NCBI RefSeq assembly: GCF_927312905.1
Contig: NZ_CAKMHQ010000045.1
Coordinates: 1-58,228, forward strand
Direction: 5' to 3'
DNA length: 58,228 nucleotides
From: Candidatus Nitrotoga sp. 1052
Lineage (GTDB): Bacteria; Pseudomonadota; Gammaproteobacteria; Burkholderiales; Gallionellaceae
The notes under the pieces are model-generated. The model saw only the letters and a program-made list of their open reading frames with translations, made no database searches and was not told the DNA's origin. Both the position numbers and the translations under genes were made by a program. Positions within the stretch are counted from its first letter, which is position 1. Every line of letters starts with the position of its first letter. Shown one piece after another: positions 40,332 through 50,674 of this stretch.

Positions 40332-40854
40332 TGTCAATAATGGACACCAACGGGTTCATGCCGCCAACCTGTTTCCATAGAATTGGCGCTCAAATGCGAC
40401 AGGAGACAGATATCCCAAACGTGCCTGTTTGCGCTGCCGTCGGTAAAACATTTCGATGTATTCAGTGATGGCCTGAATGGCCTCGGCGCGAGTCTTGAAG
40501 CGCCGGTGATGCACCAATTCATTTTGAGCAATCCCCAGAAGCTTTCCATGGGGCGTTGCCGTAGCAGTTCCCCCGGCGCGACATCGATGGCACCATGCCG
40601 AACTGATCGAGCAATTTTCTGTACTCATGGGCGCACAATACTGGCTACCCCGATCCGAGTGGTGTATCAGTTCGCGCGGTGGGCATTTTGCCGCCACACC
40701 CCGAAACAGCGATTGGCTGACCAAATTTCTGGTCATGCGCTCCCCCATCTTGATTTGCTGCTGATAGCACAATGTCCTTGCGGGTGAAACTATGACCTTG
40801 CTTCATCACGATTTCCTCCCACCAGTCGTTGACGCTCAGCTTTATATTGGGCAA
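40332..40854 (-). pseudogene. IS3-family transposase OrfB remnant
   Basis: The C-terminal part of an IS3-type integrase-like transposase is readable in pieces on the minus strand. They are ERMTRNLVSQSLFRGVAAKCPP, LIHHSDRGSQYCA (second catalytic Asp), MESFWGLLK (catalytic Glu), then NELVHHRRFKTRAEAIQAITEYIEMFYRRQRKQARLGYLSPVAFERQFY. The middle pieces are in different frames, so at least two frameshifts are present. The TGTCAATAATGGACACC at 40,332-40,348 looks like the terminal repeat. The first catalytic Asp region and OrfA are lost. Confidence 0.75.
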
Positions 40855-41209
40855 CGACCCGGTAAACGGAGCGGTACCCCCCGCCAGCAGATGTCAGCAT
40901 AATTGGCAAAATCATCGTCGGCTTAAAACCGGGAGGCAACTTTGCTGCAAATCCTATGGACGAATCAAAAAAAGCCGGTCTTTGATGCCCATTTGTTTAA
41001 GAAATGACGTACTACTGCGTGTGTCGTGCACCTAAGTACGAATCACAACAGAGAGACGAAGCGACTCATCTTTGTGTTCCGCGTCATACAATTCACACGA
41101 TCTGCGCAAAAATCCGAGTTGCCGTTGAAGCTGCTCAAAGGGTCCATTTCAATTGCCTCTCTTTTTCGTCAAGTAGGGTGGGCACGCCCTTGTGCACACG
41201 CGATCAGCG

Positions 41210-41565
41210 TCAATCATATCCCAGCACCGCACTATCCATCGTATCAGCCCAGTCATGCGCATATACCCCATCACGCACATAGCGGTGAAATGTCGAATGA
41301 GGCCAATCAACCGCACGTTGTACATGTCCGCGTTTAACCGGATTGAAATGAATGTAATTGACATGGCAGCAAAATCATTTTCATCACGAATTTGGTGTTC
41401 CCAGAATCGCCGTTGCCAGATAGTCGATTCGCAACGTTTGATTTTGATGCAGCCAGCCAGCCGGCACGACGATAATCTCTCTGCAGGCCAAAGAAATCGC
41501 TCGCTTGATCATCATCCAACGGGTGGGAAAATCGGCATCACCGTCAGGTAATGTCCACACGCAAT
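41210..41565 (-). pseudogene. RAYT/Y1-type transposase remnant
   Basis: Minus-strand frames give the C-terminal half of a REP-associated tyrosine transposase: RRFWEHQIRDENDFAA, then HVNYIHFNPVKRGHVQRAVDWPHSTFHRYV and DGVYAHDWADTM, ending at a TGA at 41,210. The first piece and the rest are in different frames. Upstream sequence reading WMMIKRAIS is still homologous. The HUH half is missing. The DNA just beyond the stop (GTAGGGTGGGCACG on the plus strand) resembles the repeat tails that go with such genes. Confidence 0.7.
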
Positions 41566-41873
41566 TTATGCATCAATGACGAATGGACGCGCCACACGCA
41601 CCGTTTTGATTGAAGCGCGCAATGCGTTACAAATCGCTTGGTCACATAGAATCGACTACCTCCGGACGGTTCAGCATCTCACAATAGGATGTAGATGATG
41701 TAAGACACCGGATATACGTGAATAATCGAACCCACAATCCAAAAAACGGAGTGATTGCAAATGAAGAAAAGTCCATATACGGTCATTTCACCTGCGCAGA
41801 AGCAGCCGTTCAAAAGAGTCAACAATCGGTGAGATTTACCTGGGGGCTTAGCGGAAGGGCGAAGGAATTCCTA
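41566..41873. other. intergenic region before the kinase gene end
   Basis: No gene is supported. It is probably further insertion-sequence debris plus the 3' flank of the kinase gene. Confidence 0.35.
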
Positions 41874-43154
41874 TTAAGCCAGCAATTTCGAAATACGGGT
41901 GTTCGCTACATCCAAGCGTTTCAAAAGGACATGCAAAAAAGAATCATCAAACTGAAAACGGCATTCCACCGATGCTCTTGCCAGAGTATCCAGATTAATC
42001 TCAATCAGGGTGACCTCAGTTCCCGTTTCCACCGCAGTGCTACGTATAAAAGTGCTGTCCGGGAAACGTTTTATCTCACCAAAACACTCACCCTTATGCA
42101 AGCGGCCCAACACATTACCATTCTTGAGTATCTTGACCATACCGTTGGCCAGAATGAACAACGTATTGCCTATATCACCCTCTTTCAGGATCAATGTATC
42201 CTTACTCACCTTGCGCCAGTTGCTGAAATGCAGCACTTCCCACAACTCTACAACCCTGAATCTCTCGAAAAACGAAAGCGAACGCAGAGTATCAAATTTC
42301 TCCGTATCATAAATTTCATTCTGCTCTTGGAACAGTGAACTAAAGGCGAAGAAAGATGATAGGTCTTGAGCGAATTCATCCCAATTCTGGTACCGTTGAG
42401 ACAAATCTTTCTTCATAGCATGCTGAACGATGGCATTCAGTTCATCTGGGATGTCTAGACGAAAAGTCTTGGGTGGAGGTGGTTCGCCATGAACAATCTG
42501 ATAAAGGAGACCGTGGCTGCTATTCGCCTCGAACGGCAACCTGCCAGTGAGTAGCTTGTACATCGTCACGCCGAGCGAATATATATCTGATTGTTGCGTC
42601 AATGGCAGGTCACTGATTTGCTCAGGCGACATATAGGCAGGCGATCCCACCCCGCTGACATGCGTATCCTCATAGTTCTCAATAATCGCTGCGCCAAAAT
42701 CTGAAAGTTTGATGTCGCTTTCTCCATGCAACAGGATGTTAGCTGGCTTGATGTCGCGGTGGATCACACCTTGAGTTTGCGCATATTCCAATGCCTTACA
42801 GCACTTGAAAATGATTTCCGCGACGGTGGTGAAAGGCAATAGCTGCCCTGCTTCGGTATATTTTTCCAGCGATCCACCATCGACGTATTCCATTACCAAA
42901 TAATTGAGGTCGTCGCTTAGCACTGCATCGAAAATTTTCACAATGTGCGGGTGCTGCAATTTCCCCGCCAAGGAGGACTCAGTAAGGAATAGCTTATGGA
43001 ACGTTTTTTCGACTGTCGTACCGTTTGATGAATACAGTTCAAACAACTTGATTGCAACTTTCCTATTGCTAAACGGATCTATTGCAAGGAACACCTTGCT
43101 AGTCGCCCCAGACCCCAACTCCTTGACGGTTATATATTTACCAATGTTTTTCAT
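41874..43154 (-). CDS. Ser/Thr protein kinase with C-terminal cyclic-nucleotide-binding domain
   Basis: The 426-residue protein couples a Hanks-type kinase (residues about 7-270) to a cNMP-binding domain (about 300-410). The kinase has LGSGATSKV (glycine loop), VAIK (Lys 36), HRDIKPANIL (catalytic loop), SDFGAA (Mg-binding) and SPAYMSPEQ (activation segment). The second domain has ILKEGDIGNTLFILANGMVKILKNG, then GECFGEI and FIRSTAVE, with the conserved phosphate-binding Arg. No membrane helix or PASTA repeats are seen, so it is cytoplasmic. A kinase whose activity responds to cAMP or another nucleotide is inferred. The nearest gene upstream is a PilZ protein about 530 bases away. Confidence 0.88.
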   Translation of the reverse strand: MKNIGKYITVKELGSGATSKVFLAIDPFSNRKVAIKLFELYSSNGTTVEKTFHKLFLTESSLAGKLQHPHIVKIFDAVLSDDLNYLVMEYVDGGSLEKYTEAGQLLPFTTVAEIIFKCCKALEYAQTQGVIHRDIKPANILLHGESDIKLSDFGAAIIENYEDTHVSGVGSPAYMSPEQISDLPLTQQSDIYSLGVTMYKLLTGRLPFEANSSHGLLYQIVHGEPPPPKTFRLDIPDELNAIVQHAMKKDLSQRYQNWDEFAQDLSSFFAFSSLFQEQNEIYDTEKFDTLRSLSFFERFRVVELWEVLHFSNWRKVSKDTLILKEGDIGNTLFILANGMVKILKNGNVLGRLHKGECFGEIKRFPDSTFIRSTAVETGTEVTLIEINLDTLARASVECRFQFDDSFLHVLLKRLDVANTRISKLLA

Positions 43155-43685
43155 GAAAAATATTGCGCCAAAAAACGATGCTTATTAAGCAATTGTTACA
43201 ACTGATAGTTGAAAATTATTACAGCATCGTTAAGGTATTCACTTGGCCATTGACCGTTATCGGTCGCTATGTGTTCAAGACAAAGCAGTCCATTCAGACG
43301 TCTTGATGCCATGGTTCCTTCTGGCCTATATTGAAGCGTTATTTCTTATGAGTATTCCAGACGGTTCAAGCCATGGGTGTGTATCCGGCCACCTTTATTA
43401 TTACAACGGCAGGTTTACATTGATCAAGGCTCCTTCCGAACTGATAGGAAATAACTTATAGACCATAGACTGAAAACTTTAATCCATGTTGTCCATTAGA
43501 ACAGCACCGCATTGAAAAATAATGAAAATTCCAAATGGATACTATTAGAAACCTCATTGATTTTAATGGATTCAGACTTCCAATGAACAATCTGGGTTTA
43601 ACGCTCCGGCTGGTATCTCAGAGCATCGTCCGCTGCAACGGGTTGTCAAGCTTTGCAGATATACATCTACTCTTTAATTCTGTCA
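43155..43685. other. intergenic region between kinase and PilZ genes
   Basis: I see no supported gene in these 531 bases. The kinase promoter must lie near 43,160-43,250. Short frames on the plus strand there have no recognisable content or ribosome site. Confidence 0.4.
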
Positions 43686-44129
43686 CTACCAAGCCTCCAA
43701 ATGGTGCTTTGTCAAGCGTGCATCCAGGTAGGCGCAGGCTGATGCCAACTCGAATTTAACAAAAGCAATACCAACCCTGAAACATTGATCATACGCATCA
43801 TGGATGGCGTGGGAGGTAATGCCGTGAACTATCATGATCCTCGGTGCGCCATGGCCGGCCAATGGGGGTATGTAAATGTGTAGCGTTACGCTGGTGCGGT
43901 GGTTAAGGTTGCATCCAACCAGGATTGCCGCTCCATGAATAGAAATATCCTTGATTTTTCCTTCATGCAAGTCTTGACCTTCGACGATAGCGGCAACTCT
44001 CCATGAGGCCTTATAACGAGTTCCCTTGCGGAGCTCTTTGACACCTTGTGGCTGCGATGATTTAATCGGCGACACATCGTCGAAAGCATCTAACACGGCA
44101 GGCGTGTCATTTTCAATACTAATCATCAT
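43686..44129 (-). CDS. PilZ-domain protein (cyclic-di-GMP receptor)
   Basis: The 147-residue single PilZ domain has both diagnostic motifs: RKGTR (R34 and R38) and DISIHGAAI (D-x-S-x-x-G). These bind cyclic-di-GMP. The N-terminal 30 residues and the C-terminal tail are unlike any domain I recognise. The first of two ATG codons is used; TAGGATAG lies just upstream. It would act as a cytoplasmic effector, perhaps for motility or polysaccharide. The gene runs toward the kinase gene on the same strand. Confidence 0.88.
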   Translation of the reverse strand: MMISIENDTPAVLDAFDDVSPIKSSQPQGVKELRKGTRYKASWRVAAIVEGQDLHEGKIKDISIHGAAILVGCNLNHRTSVTLHIYIPPLAGHGAPRIMIVHGITSHAIHDAYDQCFRVGIAFVKFELASACAYLDARLTKHHLEAW

Positions 44130-44360
44130 GTCTATCCTAGGCTTATCGAAACAAGATACCTTTCAGCAAAGTTGCCAAGTGAGTGCAGGTTATTGGGCAC
44201 TTCCAATACTGTCAATTTATATGGGACGAATGGTCAATTTCTATTGACGAGAGGTTCCTAGTGAAACACCAAACGAGTGTCTGGTAATGACACAGTCATT
44301 CACGCAAAGCGATTATTCCTTTTTAAAAAGAAGCCTGAACAGATTACTTGCTCAAACATG

Positions 44361-45377
44361 CTACCGCTCAATCAGCATGGCATCACCATAACTGAAAAAA
44401 CGGTATTGCCGTTCTACCGCATGGTTATAGGCGGCAAGCATTGCGTCCATGCCACCGAAGGCGCACACCAGCATCAGCAGGGTAGACTTGGGCAAATGGA
44501 AATTAGTCAGTAAAACATCCACTACTTTGAAACGGTAACCTGGAGTAATGAATATACTTGTTTCACCCTCCCCGGCACACAACCTGTCTTGTTGCGCTGC
44601 ACTTTCCAGCGCACGCAAACTGGTAGTACCCACCGCGATGATCCGTCCGCCCCGCGCCCGAGCCTGCATAATGGCTTCCACCGTTGCTTGCGGAATAGCA
44701 TAGCGTTCGCGGTGCATCACATGATCACGGACATTATTTACACGCACTGGCTGAAAAGTGCCGGCGCCGACATGCAAAGTTAGATAGGCCAGTTGCGTAC
44801 CTTGAGCGCGTAAAACGGCAAGCATTGCGTCGTCGAAATGCAGCCCTGCCGTAGGCGCGGCTACCGAACCGGGCTGGCATGCATACACCGTCTGATAACG
44901 CTCTTCGTCTTCGGCATTTGCTGCATGAGTGATATAGGGTGGCAGCGGCAACCGCCCATATTGTTCCAGCAATAACGACACATTTTCTTTACTGTCGAAG
45001 CGCAAGCGGAAAAATTCTCGCTCGCGTCCCAGCACCGTAACGGGGAGATGGCCTGCCAGCAACAACTGGCTGCCCGGCTTGGGCGCATGGCTGGCGCGCA
45101 CTTGGGCCAGCGCATGATGTTCATCGAGAATACGCTCGATCAATACCTCAATTTTGCCGCCGCTTTCCTTTACTCCGAAGAAACGCGCCTTGAGCACGCG
45201 CGCATCGTTCAATACCAGCAAATCGTGTTCACGTACCAAGGAGGGCAACTGGGCAAACACGGAGTCTTCTCTAGACTCCCCGTGTACGCACAACAAGCGA
45301 CTGGCATCGCGCCGCTTGGGTGGGTGTTGCGCGATCAAGTGCTCGGGAAGTTCGAAGTTAAATTCGTCGGTGAACAT
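44361..45377 (-). CDS. queA: S-adenosylmethionine:tRNA ribosyltransferase-isomerase
   Basis: QueA adds the cyclopentene ring (epoxyqueuosine) to the 7-deazaguanine of tRNAs with GUN anticodons. The 338-residue protein has [40 protein letters not shown] and the C-terminal [18 protein letters not shown]. The start is the second codon of TTG-ATG-TTC, which gives the usual MFTDEF-like opening. rluF-type and queA are 15 bases apart and run the same way. Confidence 0.95.
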   Translation of the reverse strand: MFTDEFNFELPEHLIAQHPPKRRDASRLLCVHGESREDSVFAQLPSLVREHDLLVLNDARVLKARFFGVKESGGKIEVLIERILDEHHALAQVRASHAPKPGSQLLLAGHLPVTVLGREREFFRLRFDSKENVSLLLEQYGRLPLPPYITHAANAEDEERYQTVYACQPGSVAAPTAGLHFDDAMLAVLRAQGTQLAYLTLHVGAGTFQPVRVNNVRDHVMHRERYAIPQATVEAIMQARARGGRIIAVGTTSLRALESAAQQDRLCAGEGETSIFITPGYRFKVVDVLLTNFHLPKSTLLMLVCAFGGMDAMLAAYNHAVERQYRFFSYGDAMLIER

Positions 45378-45392
45378 CAAAAAAATTTGCAG

Positions 45393-46127
45393 CTATCCGA
45401 ACGCTTCATCTTCGCGCAGGTAGCGCCATTGCCCAATGGGCAAATCGCCCAATTTAATTTTGCCGATACGCACGCGCTTTAACCCGGTAACTTTAAGTCC
45501 GACCAGTTCGCACATGCGACGAATCTGGCGTTTTTTGCCTTCGCGCAGGATGAAGCGCAATTGATCGTCATTCAGCCAGCTCACTCTGGCGGACTTAAGC
45601 ATCTCGCCGTCCAGTTTGAGGCCGTGGTTCAACATGGTTAGGCCGTTAGCTGAAATTTTGCCCTGCACGCGCACCAGATATTCCTTGTCAAGCTCGGAAT
45701 CCTCGCCGACCAGTTGTTTGGCGATGCGGCCATCCTGAGTCAATACCAGCAAACCCTGCGAATCAATATCCAGCCGACCTGCGGGCGCGATGCCATTCAA
45801 ATGCATGGGATGAAAAGACAGCGGTGATTGATCGTTGGCAAAGCGCGATGAAGCATTAATCAGTGTAACTGCGGGCTTGTGGTTGTCTTCCGCCTGCCCG
45901 GAAACAAAACCGATAGGCTTGTTCAGCAAGATAGTTACGCGCGTTTGTTGTTGCGCTTGGGCGGCGCGGTTCAGCGTGATGCGCTGGGTGGGATCTATTT
46001 TTGTGCCCAGCTCAGTTACTGGCTTGCCATCCACCAGCACCCACCCACGTTCAATATAGCTGTCTGCCTCGCGGCGGGAGCACAAGCCCTGTTCGGACAT
46101 CAATTTGGAGAGACGTATTTTTTCCAT
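45393..46127 (-). CDS. rluF: RluF-type rRNA/tRNA pseudouridine synthase
   Basis: This 244-residue RsuA-family enzyme isomerises uridine in 23S rRNA or tRNA. It has an N-terminal S4 RNA-binding domain ([21 protein letters not shown]). The catalytic block is [17 protein letters not shown], with the active Asp. The C-terminal [25 protein letters not shown] is also present. The closest fit is RluF (E. coli U2604), but RluB or RluE cannot be excluded by eye. It precedes queA, giving a small RNA-modification unit. Confidence 0.87.
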   Translation of the reverse strand: MEKIRLSKLMSEQGLCSRREADSYIERGWVLVDGKPVTELGTKIDPTQRITLNRAAQAQQQTRVTILLNKPIGFVSGQAEDNHKPAVTLINASSRFANDQSPLSFHPMHLNGIAPAGRLDIDSQGLLVLTQDGRIAKQLVGEDSELDKEYLVRVQGKISANGLTMLNHGLKLDGEMLKSARVSWLNDDQLRFILREGKKRQIRRMCELVGLKVTGLKRVRIGKIKLGDLPIGQWRYLREDEAFG

Positions 46128-46365
46128 AAATTTTTGTATTCAAGTCTAATGCAGTAGCAGCAATACATACTGTGCGGCTATTCAAGAAACGATGCGGGAG
46201 CGCTATGCTACACGATTGCATCTCGTATTATCCCTATGGTTATGTCATTCGCTGCGAACGTGATTTTGATAGCTATAGAGAGGAGCCACAAAATTCACGC
46301 TATTCAGCAAGAAGGAAATTCTTCCTATTGGGAGAGTGTATGAAAAAAAATTGGGTTGCAGAAAT

Positions 46366-47091
46366 TTAAACAGATGCCGTCCGTTTGGAAAAGTCTAGAC
46401 CAGCAACCTGATAAAAGCTTTCTAAATTACTTAAATCATCCAGCACCGCTGACGCTCCAGAAAAATCCTGCTTGCTCGTGTAGTGATTAATTGTAATGAA
46501 AGTTTTCAATCCAGCGGCCAAGCTGGAACGCAGACCATTCTCAGAGTCTTCCAGCGCAATACACTCAGCAGCATCGAGGCCTAGCCTCTCCAACACCCAA
46601 TAATAAATGTCGGGTGCGGGTTTTTTATGCTGAACGATATCGCCATAACCAATGACATCAAACAGAGCTTCGCTACCCACGCCCAACCCCTGTTGTAAAA
46701 GCGTGACGACGTTATCCAGCGAAGTGGTGGTGGCAATGGCAAGCTTCAATCCTGCCTGTTTGGCTTCGGTTATCAGTCGTTTTATATTAGGGCGCAATGG
46801 AATACCGCCTTCGCGTAACATCGCAGTGTAATGCGCGGTCTTGACCAAATGGAGGTGTTTCACAAAACTCTCATAATCAGCCGGCTTCTGGAAACCAGGC
46901 ACATAGGTAGTAACGAAATGATTGATTCGTTCTTTTCCGCCGGTCACTTTAAGCAACTTGTCATACAGGGCAACATCCCAGTTCCAGTCGAGATGATTTT
47001 CCGCGAATGTTTTATTGAACGAGAGGCGATGCGCCTCTTCGGTATCTGCTAACGTGCCATCTACGTCAAATATTATAGCTTTAGTTTTCAT
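46366..47091 (-). CDS. cbbY: HAD-family phosphatase, CbbY-like
   Basis: This 241-residue haloacid-dehalogenase phosphatase has the nucleophile motif IIFDVDGTLADTEEAH near residues 6-21, IATTTS (motif II), HKKPAPDIY (Lys motif III) and ALEDSENGL (motif IV). The opening EAHRLSFNKTF and FRKPADYES-like loop fit CbbY. CbbY hydrolyses xylulose-1,5-bisphosphate, an inhibitor of RubisCO. If that assignment holds, the organism probably has a Calvin cycle. No cbb genes are in the window, so a related sugar phosphatase is possible. Confidence 0.82.
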   Translation of the reverse strand: MKTKAIIFDVDGTLADTEEAHRLSFNKTFAENHLDWNWDVALYDKLLKVTGGKERINHFVTTYVPGFQKPADYESFVKHLHLVKTAHYTAMLREGGIPLRPNIKRLITEAKQAGLKLAIATTTSLDNVVTLLQQGLGVGSEALFDVIGYGDIVQHKKPAPDIYYWVLERLGLDAAECIALEDSENGLRSSLAAGLKTFITINHYTSKQDFSGASAVLDDLSNLESFYQVAGLDFSKRTASV

Positions 47092-47234
47092 TCTGCACTT
47101 TCCATTAGCGATTTAGCAATACTCATTAAAAATTGCACCTTGCATTTTAGTCGAACTCCGAGTCCCCAGAGGTAATTTTAAATAATATTGGAGAAGCCAT
47201 ATAATTGGCAAGATCAATCCGGCGGTAATTTTTA

Positions 47235-48773
47235 GTGAAATTCATTTCTGCGTATAGAATCATTATAGCTTTTTGTCTTGGCCTGCTTACCGTTCTAGGC
47301 TTTGCACCTTTTTCGCTGTTCCCTCTCGCTATTTTTTCACTAGCCGCACTATTCTGGCAGTGGCAGCACGCAAATGGGAAGCGTGCGGCAGCATTGCTGG
47401 GGTTTTCCTTTGGTTTTGGCTTATTCAGTGCCGGCATAGGCTGGCTATACATTGCGCAGCATGATTACGGCGACATGCCGTTCTTACTGGCGCTCTCCAC
47501 TACCGCTCTGTTCGCTGCATTCTTGGCGTTATTTCCCGCGTTGATTGGATATGCGCAGGCAAGGTTGCGAGCTCCTTCTTGGGCACGCTTGATACTTGTA
47601 ATGCCTGCGTTGTGGGTTCTTCTGGAATGGATACGCGGGCTGCTGTTCACTGGTTTCCCTTGGCTGACACTGGCTTATTCACAAGTATCTGCTAGCCCCT
47701 TGGTGGGATATGCGCCAATATTCGGCGTTTATGGTGTATCACTAGCGGTAACGATAAGTGCGGGATTGCTGGCGCTGTTGTGGCAAATGCGTTGGAATGC
47801 TCAAAGAAAAGCGGCGCTGGTGGCGCTGTTGCTGCTATGGGCTAGCGCTGCGGCGCTGCGTACCATAGACTGGACACAGCCTGAAGGCGAGCCGTTCAAG
47901 GTTGCGTTGTTGCAGGGCAATATTCCGCAAGATCTAAAATTCCACGAAGGAAAGCTTGTCGACACACTGGAAACCTATCGCCGACTGGTGCTGCAAACCG
48001 ATGCGCGTTTGATCATTTTACCGGAAACCGCATTGCCACTGCTACGCCACGACCTGCCGGAAAATTACATGGATATTTTTCGCAAGCACGCCAGGCAAAA
48101 CGGCGGCGATATTCTTATCGGTGCATTTGAAAGTGACAACGAGCTGCACTACAACAGCGTATTCACGCTTGGCACAGCAAATAGCCAAAATTACCGTAAA
48201 AACCATCTGGTGCCATTCGGCGAATTCATCCCGTTGCGCCCGGCGTTGGGCTGGATCATTAACGAAGTATTGCATATCCCCATGTCTGACTTAGCGCGCG
48301 GCGGCGAGCGACAACCGGTATTGCGCATAGCGGGCCAACGCGTTGCCGTGCAGATTTGCTATGAGGATGTATTCGGCGAAGAAGTCATCCGTTACTTGCC
48401 GGAGGCAAGCTTGCTGGTAAATGTCAGCAACGATGCCTGGTATGGCAAATCGCACGCAGCGATGCAGCACAACCAGATCGCACAAATGCGCGCACTGGAA
48501 ACAGGGCGCATGATGCTGCGCGCCACGAACACTGGCGTAACCTCGATCATCAGGCGCGATGGCAGCATTCAGCAGATGTTGCCACAGCATGAGGAAGGCG
48601 TACTCACTGGACAGGCGCAGGGCTATACCGGCAGCACACCATATGTGCGCTGGGGCAATGCGGCAGTGCTGATTATTTTGCTAATGATGCTCGTCTTGGC
48701 CAAACTGGTGCAGCGCAGGTCACGCTCTCACTCACCTTCAACGCATTCTCCCAGTGTAAAAAAATCAAGGTGA
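47235..48773 (+). CDS. lnt: apolipoprotein N-acyltransferase
   Basis: Lnt adds the third acyl chain to the N-terminal Cys of lipoproteins in the inner membrane. The 512-residue protein has about six to seven N-terminal membrane helices (residues 1-220) and a nitrilase domain. The catalytic Glu is in LPETALPLL, the Lys in [12 protein letters not shown] and the Cys in [15 protein letters not shown]-terminal helix completes it. The start is a [29 protein letters not shown] follows. The final Ser/Arg-rich tail overlaps the next region. Confidence 0.96.
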   Translation: MKFISAYRIIIAFCLGLLTVLGFAPFSLFPLAIFSLAALFWQWQHANGKRAAALLGFSFGFGLFSAGIGWLYIAQHDYGDMPFLLALSTTALFAAFLALFPALIGYAQARLRAPSWARLILVMPALWVLLEWIRGLLFTGFPWLTLAYSQVSASPLVGYAPIFGVYGVSLAVTISAGLLALLWQMRWNAQRKAALVALLLLWASAAALRTIDWTQPEGEPFKVALLQGNIPQDLKFHEGKLVDTLETYRRLVLQTDARLIILPETALPLLRHDLPENYMDIFRKHARQNGGDILIGAFESDNELHYNSVFTLGTANSQNYRKNHLVPFGEFIPLRPALGWIINEVLHIPMSDLARGGERQPVLRIAGQRVAVQICYEDVFGEEVIRYLPEASLLVNVSNDAWYGKSHAAMQHNQIAQMRALETGRMMLRATNTGVTSIIRRDGSIQQMLPQHEEGVLTGQAQGYTGSTPYVRWGNAAVLIILLMMLVLAKLVQRRSRSHSPSTHSPSVKKSR

Positions 48774-48796
48774 AAGAACGCATTGAGGGATTTACA

Positions 48797-49042
48797 ATGA
48801 ACTGGGTTTGCTACCTCGTTTGTTGTACTGACGGCACTCTCTATTGCGGCATCACCAATAATCTGGAAAAACGTCTGGCCGCACACAATGCTGGTGAGGC
48901 GGCGAAATATACTCGCGGCCGTCGCCCAGTGCGGCTAATGCATGTCGAGCCATGCGCCGACAAATCCGCTGCCTTAAAGCGCGAGCTACAGATTAAAGAA
49001 TTATCGCGTGGCGAAAAACAGGCGTTATGCGGAATTACATGA
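48797..49042 (+). CDS. GIY-YIG domain protein
   Basis: From the ATG at 48797 the product is 81 residues. It is a single-domain GIY-YIG nuclease-fold protein of the UPF0213/YhbQ type. The motif is [29 protein letters not shown], then [33 protein letters not shown]. Both the Tyr pair and the Arg are present. GAGGG lies about nine bases before the ATG; an earlier GTG at 48770 overlaps the lnt stop. Single-domain members act in DNA metabolism but most are uncharacterised. Confidence 0.88.
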   Translation: MNWVCYLVCCTDGTLYCGITNNLEKRLAAHNAGEAAKYTRGRRPVRLMHVEPCADKSAALKRELQIKELSRGEKQALCGIT

Positions 49043-49653
49043 GAACAGTCTATGGAGATCAAATAGCGCTGTACTTGTCGCCAAGCATTATTAACCATCT
49101 ATCAGGTACCGCCAGCGTGCTCCTGCGCTATGATTTTGGGATTGAAGTCGTGATGGCTGGACTGCTGCACGCGACATACACCCATTGCCCTGAACATCCG
49201 GAAGGCAAGCAAGCGGCGAGTGAGGAGGTGTGCCGTAAACTCGGCGGCAAGCGCAACAAGGTGGAGCGTCTGGTCAGGGGCTATACGCTCAGGGGAATGA
49301 GATCGCCGAGATATCAGGTCGTGGTGACGGATGTCGGGCGACTCACTGTTTTTGAAGCCGAAGTGGAGATGATTGCTCTTGCCAACGAGATTGATATTTA
49401 CCTGAGTGGTGAAACCCGGTACTCGGCACCTCGTAACGATGAAATGACTCCAATACAATTGGACATAGCCGGCAGAATTTGCGGGATTATTGGGATAAGC
49501 GGCATGTCCCGTAGCCCGCACCAAGGGCGTAACGATAATCGGCTGCCACCTCCGCTCAACCTGCTCACCAAGCAAAACATGAGCTATCGGTTCAATAAAG
49601 AGCATTCTGCAATCACGCCCATGCCTGGCAACGCCAAATTCGTGTCCCTCTGA
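49027..49653 (+). CDS. unassigned protein with an HD-superfamily-like (DUF6817-like) core
   Basis: I cannot name this 208-residue protein with confidence. It has [34 protein letters not shown], a pattern like the HD-type helices of DUF6817-like proteins, and a second acidic block, [19 protein letters not shown] full HD metal site (H..HD..D) is not clearly present. The ATG at 49027 lies inside the GIY-YIG gene (16-base overlap); an ATG at 49039 overlaps by only four bases (ATGA). The C-terminal 50 residues have an unusual composition and may come from a frameshift or another segment. It could be the second gene of a short operon after lnt. Confidence 0.5.
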   Translation: MRNYMRTVYGDQIALYLSPSIINHLSGTASVLLRYDFGIEVVMAGLLHATYTHCPEHPEGKQAASEEVCRKLGGKRNKVERLVRGYTLRGMRSPRYQVVVTDVGRLTVFEAEVEMIALANEIDIYLSGETRYSAPRNDEMTPIQLDIAGRICGIIGISGMSRSPHQGRNDNRLPPPLNLLTKQNMSYRFNKEHSAITPMPGNAKFVSL

Positions 49654-49797
49654 ATAATGCCAACGGATGTGCTGATCCGACAGGCACGATTTCGTGCGAA
49701 CAGGTTTGCTCCAGCAGTTTGACCTGAAGGTTGTTTTCCTCCGGGGTTGTGTTGTTGCGGACCTGCTCTAACGGAACGCGCAGCATTATGCATGCTG

Positions 49798-50526
49798 TCA
49801 TCCATCTAGCTCTGGATAGCGACGAAAAATATCATCATTGTTGAAGGCGAGCCGACGGCCGGACGCCACGTAACGCTTGATATGCGGCCGGGCAAAAACC
49901 AGGTCATGCAGCGCGCGCAAGCGCGAACAAGCGCGTAATGTTTTTCGACTTGCTGATGGAAAGGCATAGTGCAGCCCCGCGATGATCTGCGCCATGGACA
50001 AATCTACATAGGTAAGCCGCGTGCCCACCATCCACGGGCCGTCGGCCGAGTTGCGGTCCAATATGCGCTCGAAATAATTGAGAAACTTCGGCAGGCGATT
50101 TGCCAGAAAATCCTTCGAGCGCCGCTTCGCGGCCAGCTTCTGTTCCTCGTAATAAAGTCCGCTGCCGAGGGGGTGATGAGTGTCGTGAATTTCCACGACG
50201 AAATCAGCGATGGTGAGTTGCAATTGATGAGTCCACAGCTTGCTGGCCGTGTCTCGCGGGGCGAGACCCAAGCGGCCGCCGAGAAACAAGAGAATGTTTG
50301 GAGTCTGCCCAATTAATTGCCGACCGGCTTTGAGGAACGGGGGAGCGAATGGAGGACGCTCGATGCTCTCATCTTCAAAGAATTTTTCCATGGCCGTTAT
50401 TCCGCCGCCTTCTTCTTCCGGGATCAGTGCTACGTCGATGTACTCCGCTTCTGCCTCTTCGAGCGCGAGGCGCACAAATTCGCCCCGTCCCTGAATTCCA
50501 GGCCAGTAATAGAGCTCATAGATCAT
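49798..50526 (-). CDS. glutathione S-transferase-like protein
   Basis: This 242-residue product has an N-terminal thioredoxin-like domain (YELYYWPGIQGRGEFVRLALEEAEAEYIDV, with the Tyr position used by many GSTs). A helical C-terminal domain follows (LTIADFVVEIHDTHHPLG, GPWMVGTRLTYVDLSMAQII). The ATG at 50526 is preceded by AGGAGA. Roles range from detoxification to stress response. The central PF-rich insertion (IERPPFAPPFLK) is compatible with the family. It stands alone next to insertion-sequence debris. Confidence 0.82.
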   Translation of the reverse strand: MIYELYYWPGIQGRGEFVRLALEEAEAEYIDVALIPEEEGGGITAMEKFFEDESIERPPFAPPFLKAGRQLIGQTPNILLFLGGRLGLAPRDTASKLWTHQLQLTIADFVVEIHDTHHPLGSGLYYEEQKLAAKRRSKDFLANRLPKFLNYFERILDRNSADGPWMVGTRLTYVDLSMAQIIAGLHYAFPSASRKTLRACSRLRALHDLVFARPHIKRYVASGRRLAFNNDDIFRRYPELDG

Positions 50527-50674
50527 AATTAGGTCTCCTGTTCGATGTTCGATAGTACTACCGCACTTCACCATGCATGAACAATACGACAGCCACGTTC
50601 GTGTTCTCGTACAATCGGGCCAAGTTTAAAATCTGCTGTAAATTTTTTTCAGTTGGTTCACGGACGTTTGGTTA

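Noticed and set aside
41718-42338. plus-strand frame of about 200 codons opposite the kinase
   Set aside because: The minus strand has a complete kinase and CNB domain; the plus-strand frame has no recognisable content.
49102-49797. minus-strand frames opposite and beyond the HD-like gene
   Set aside because: The readable pieces are in different frames and I could not match them to any family.
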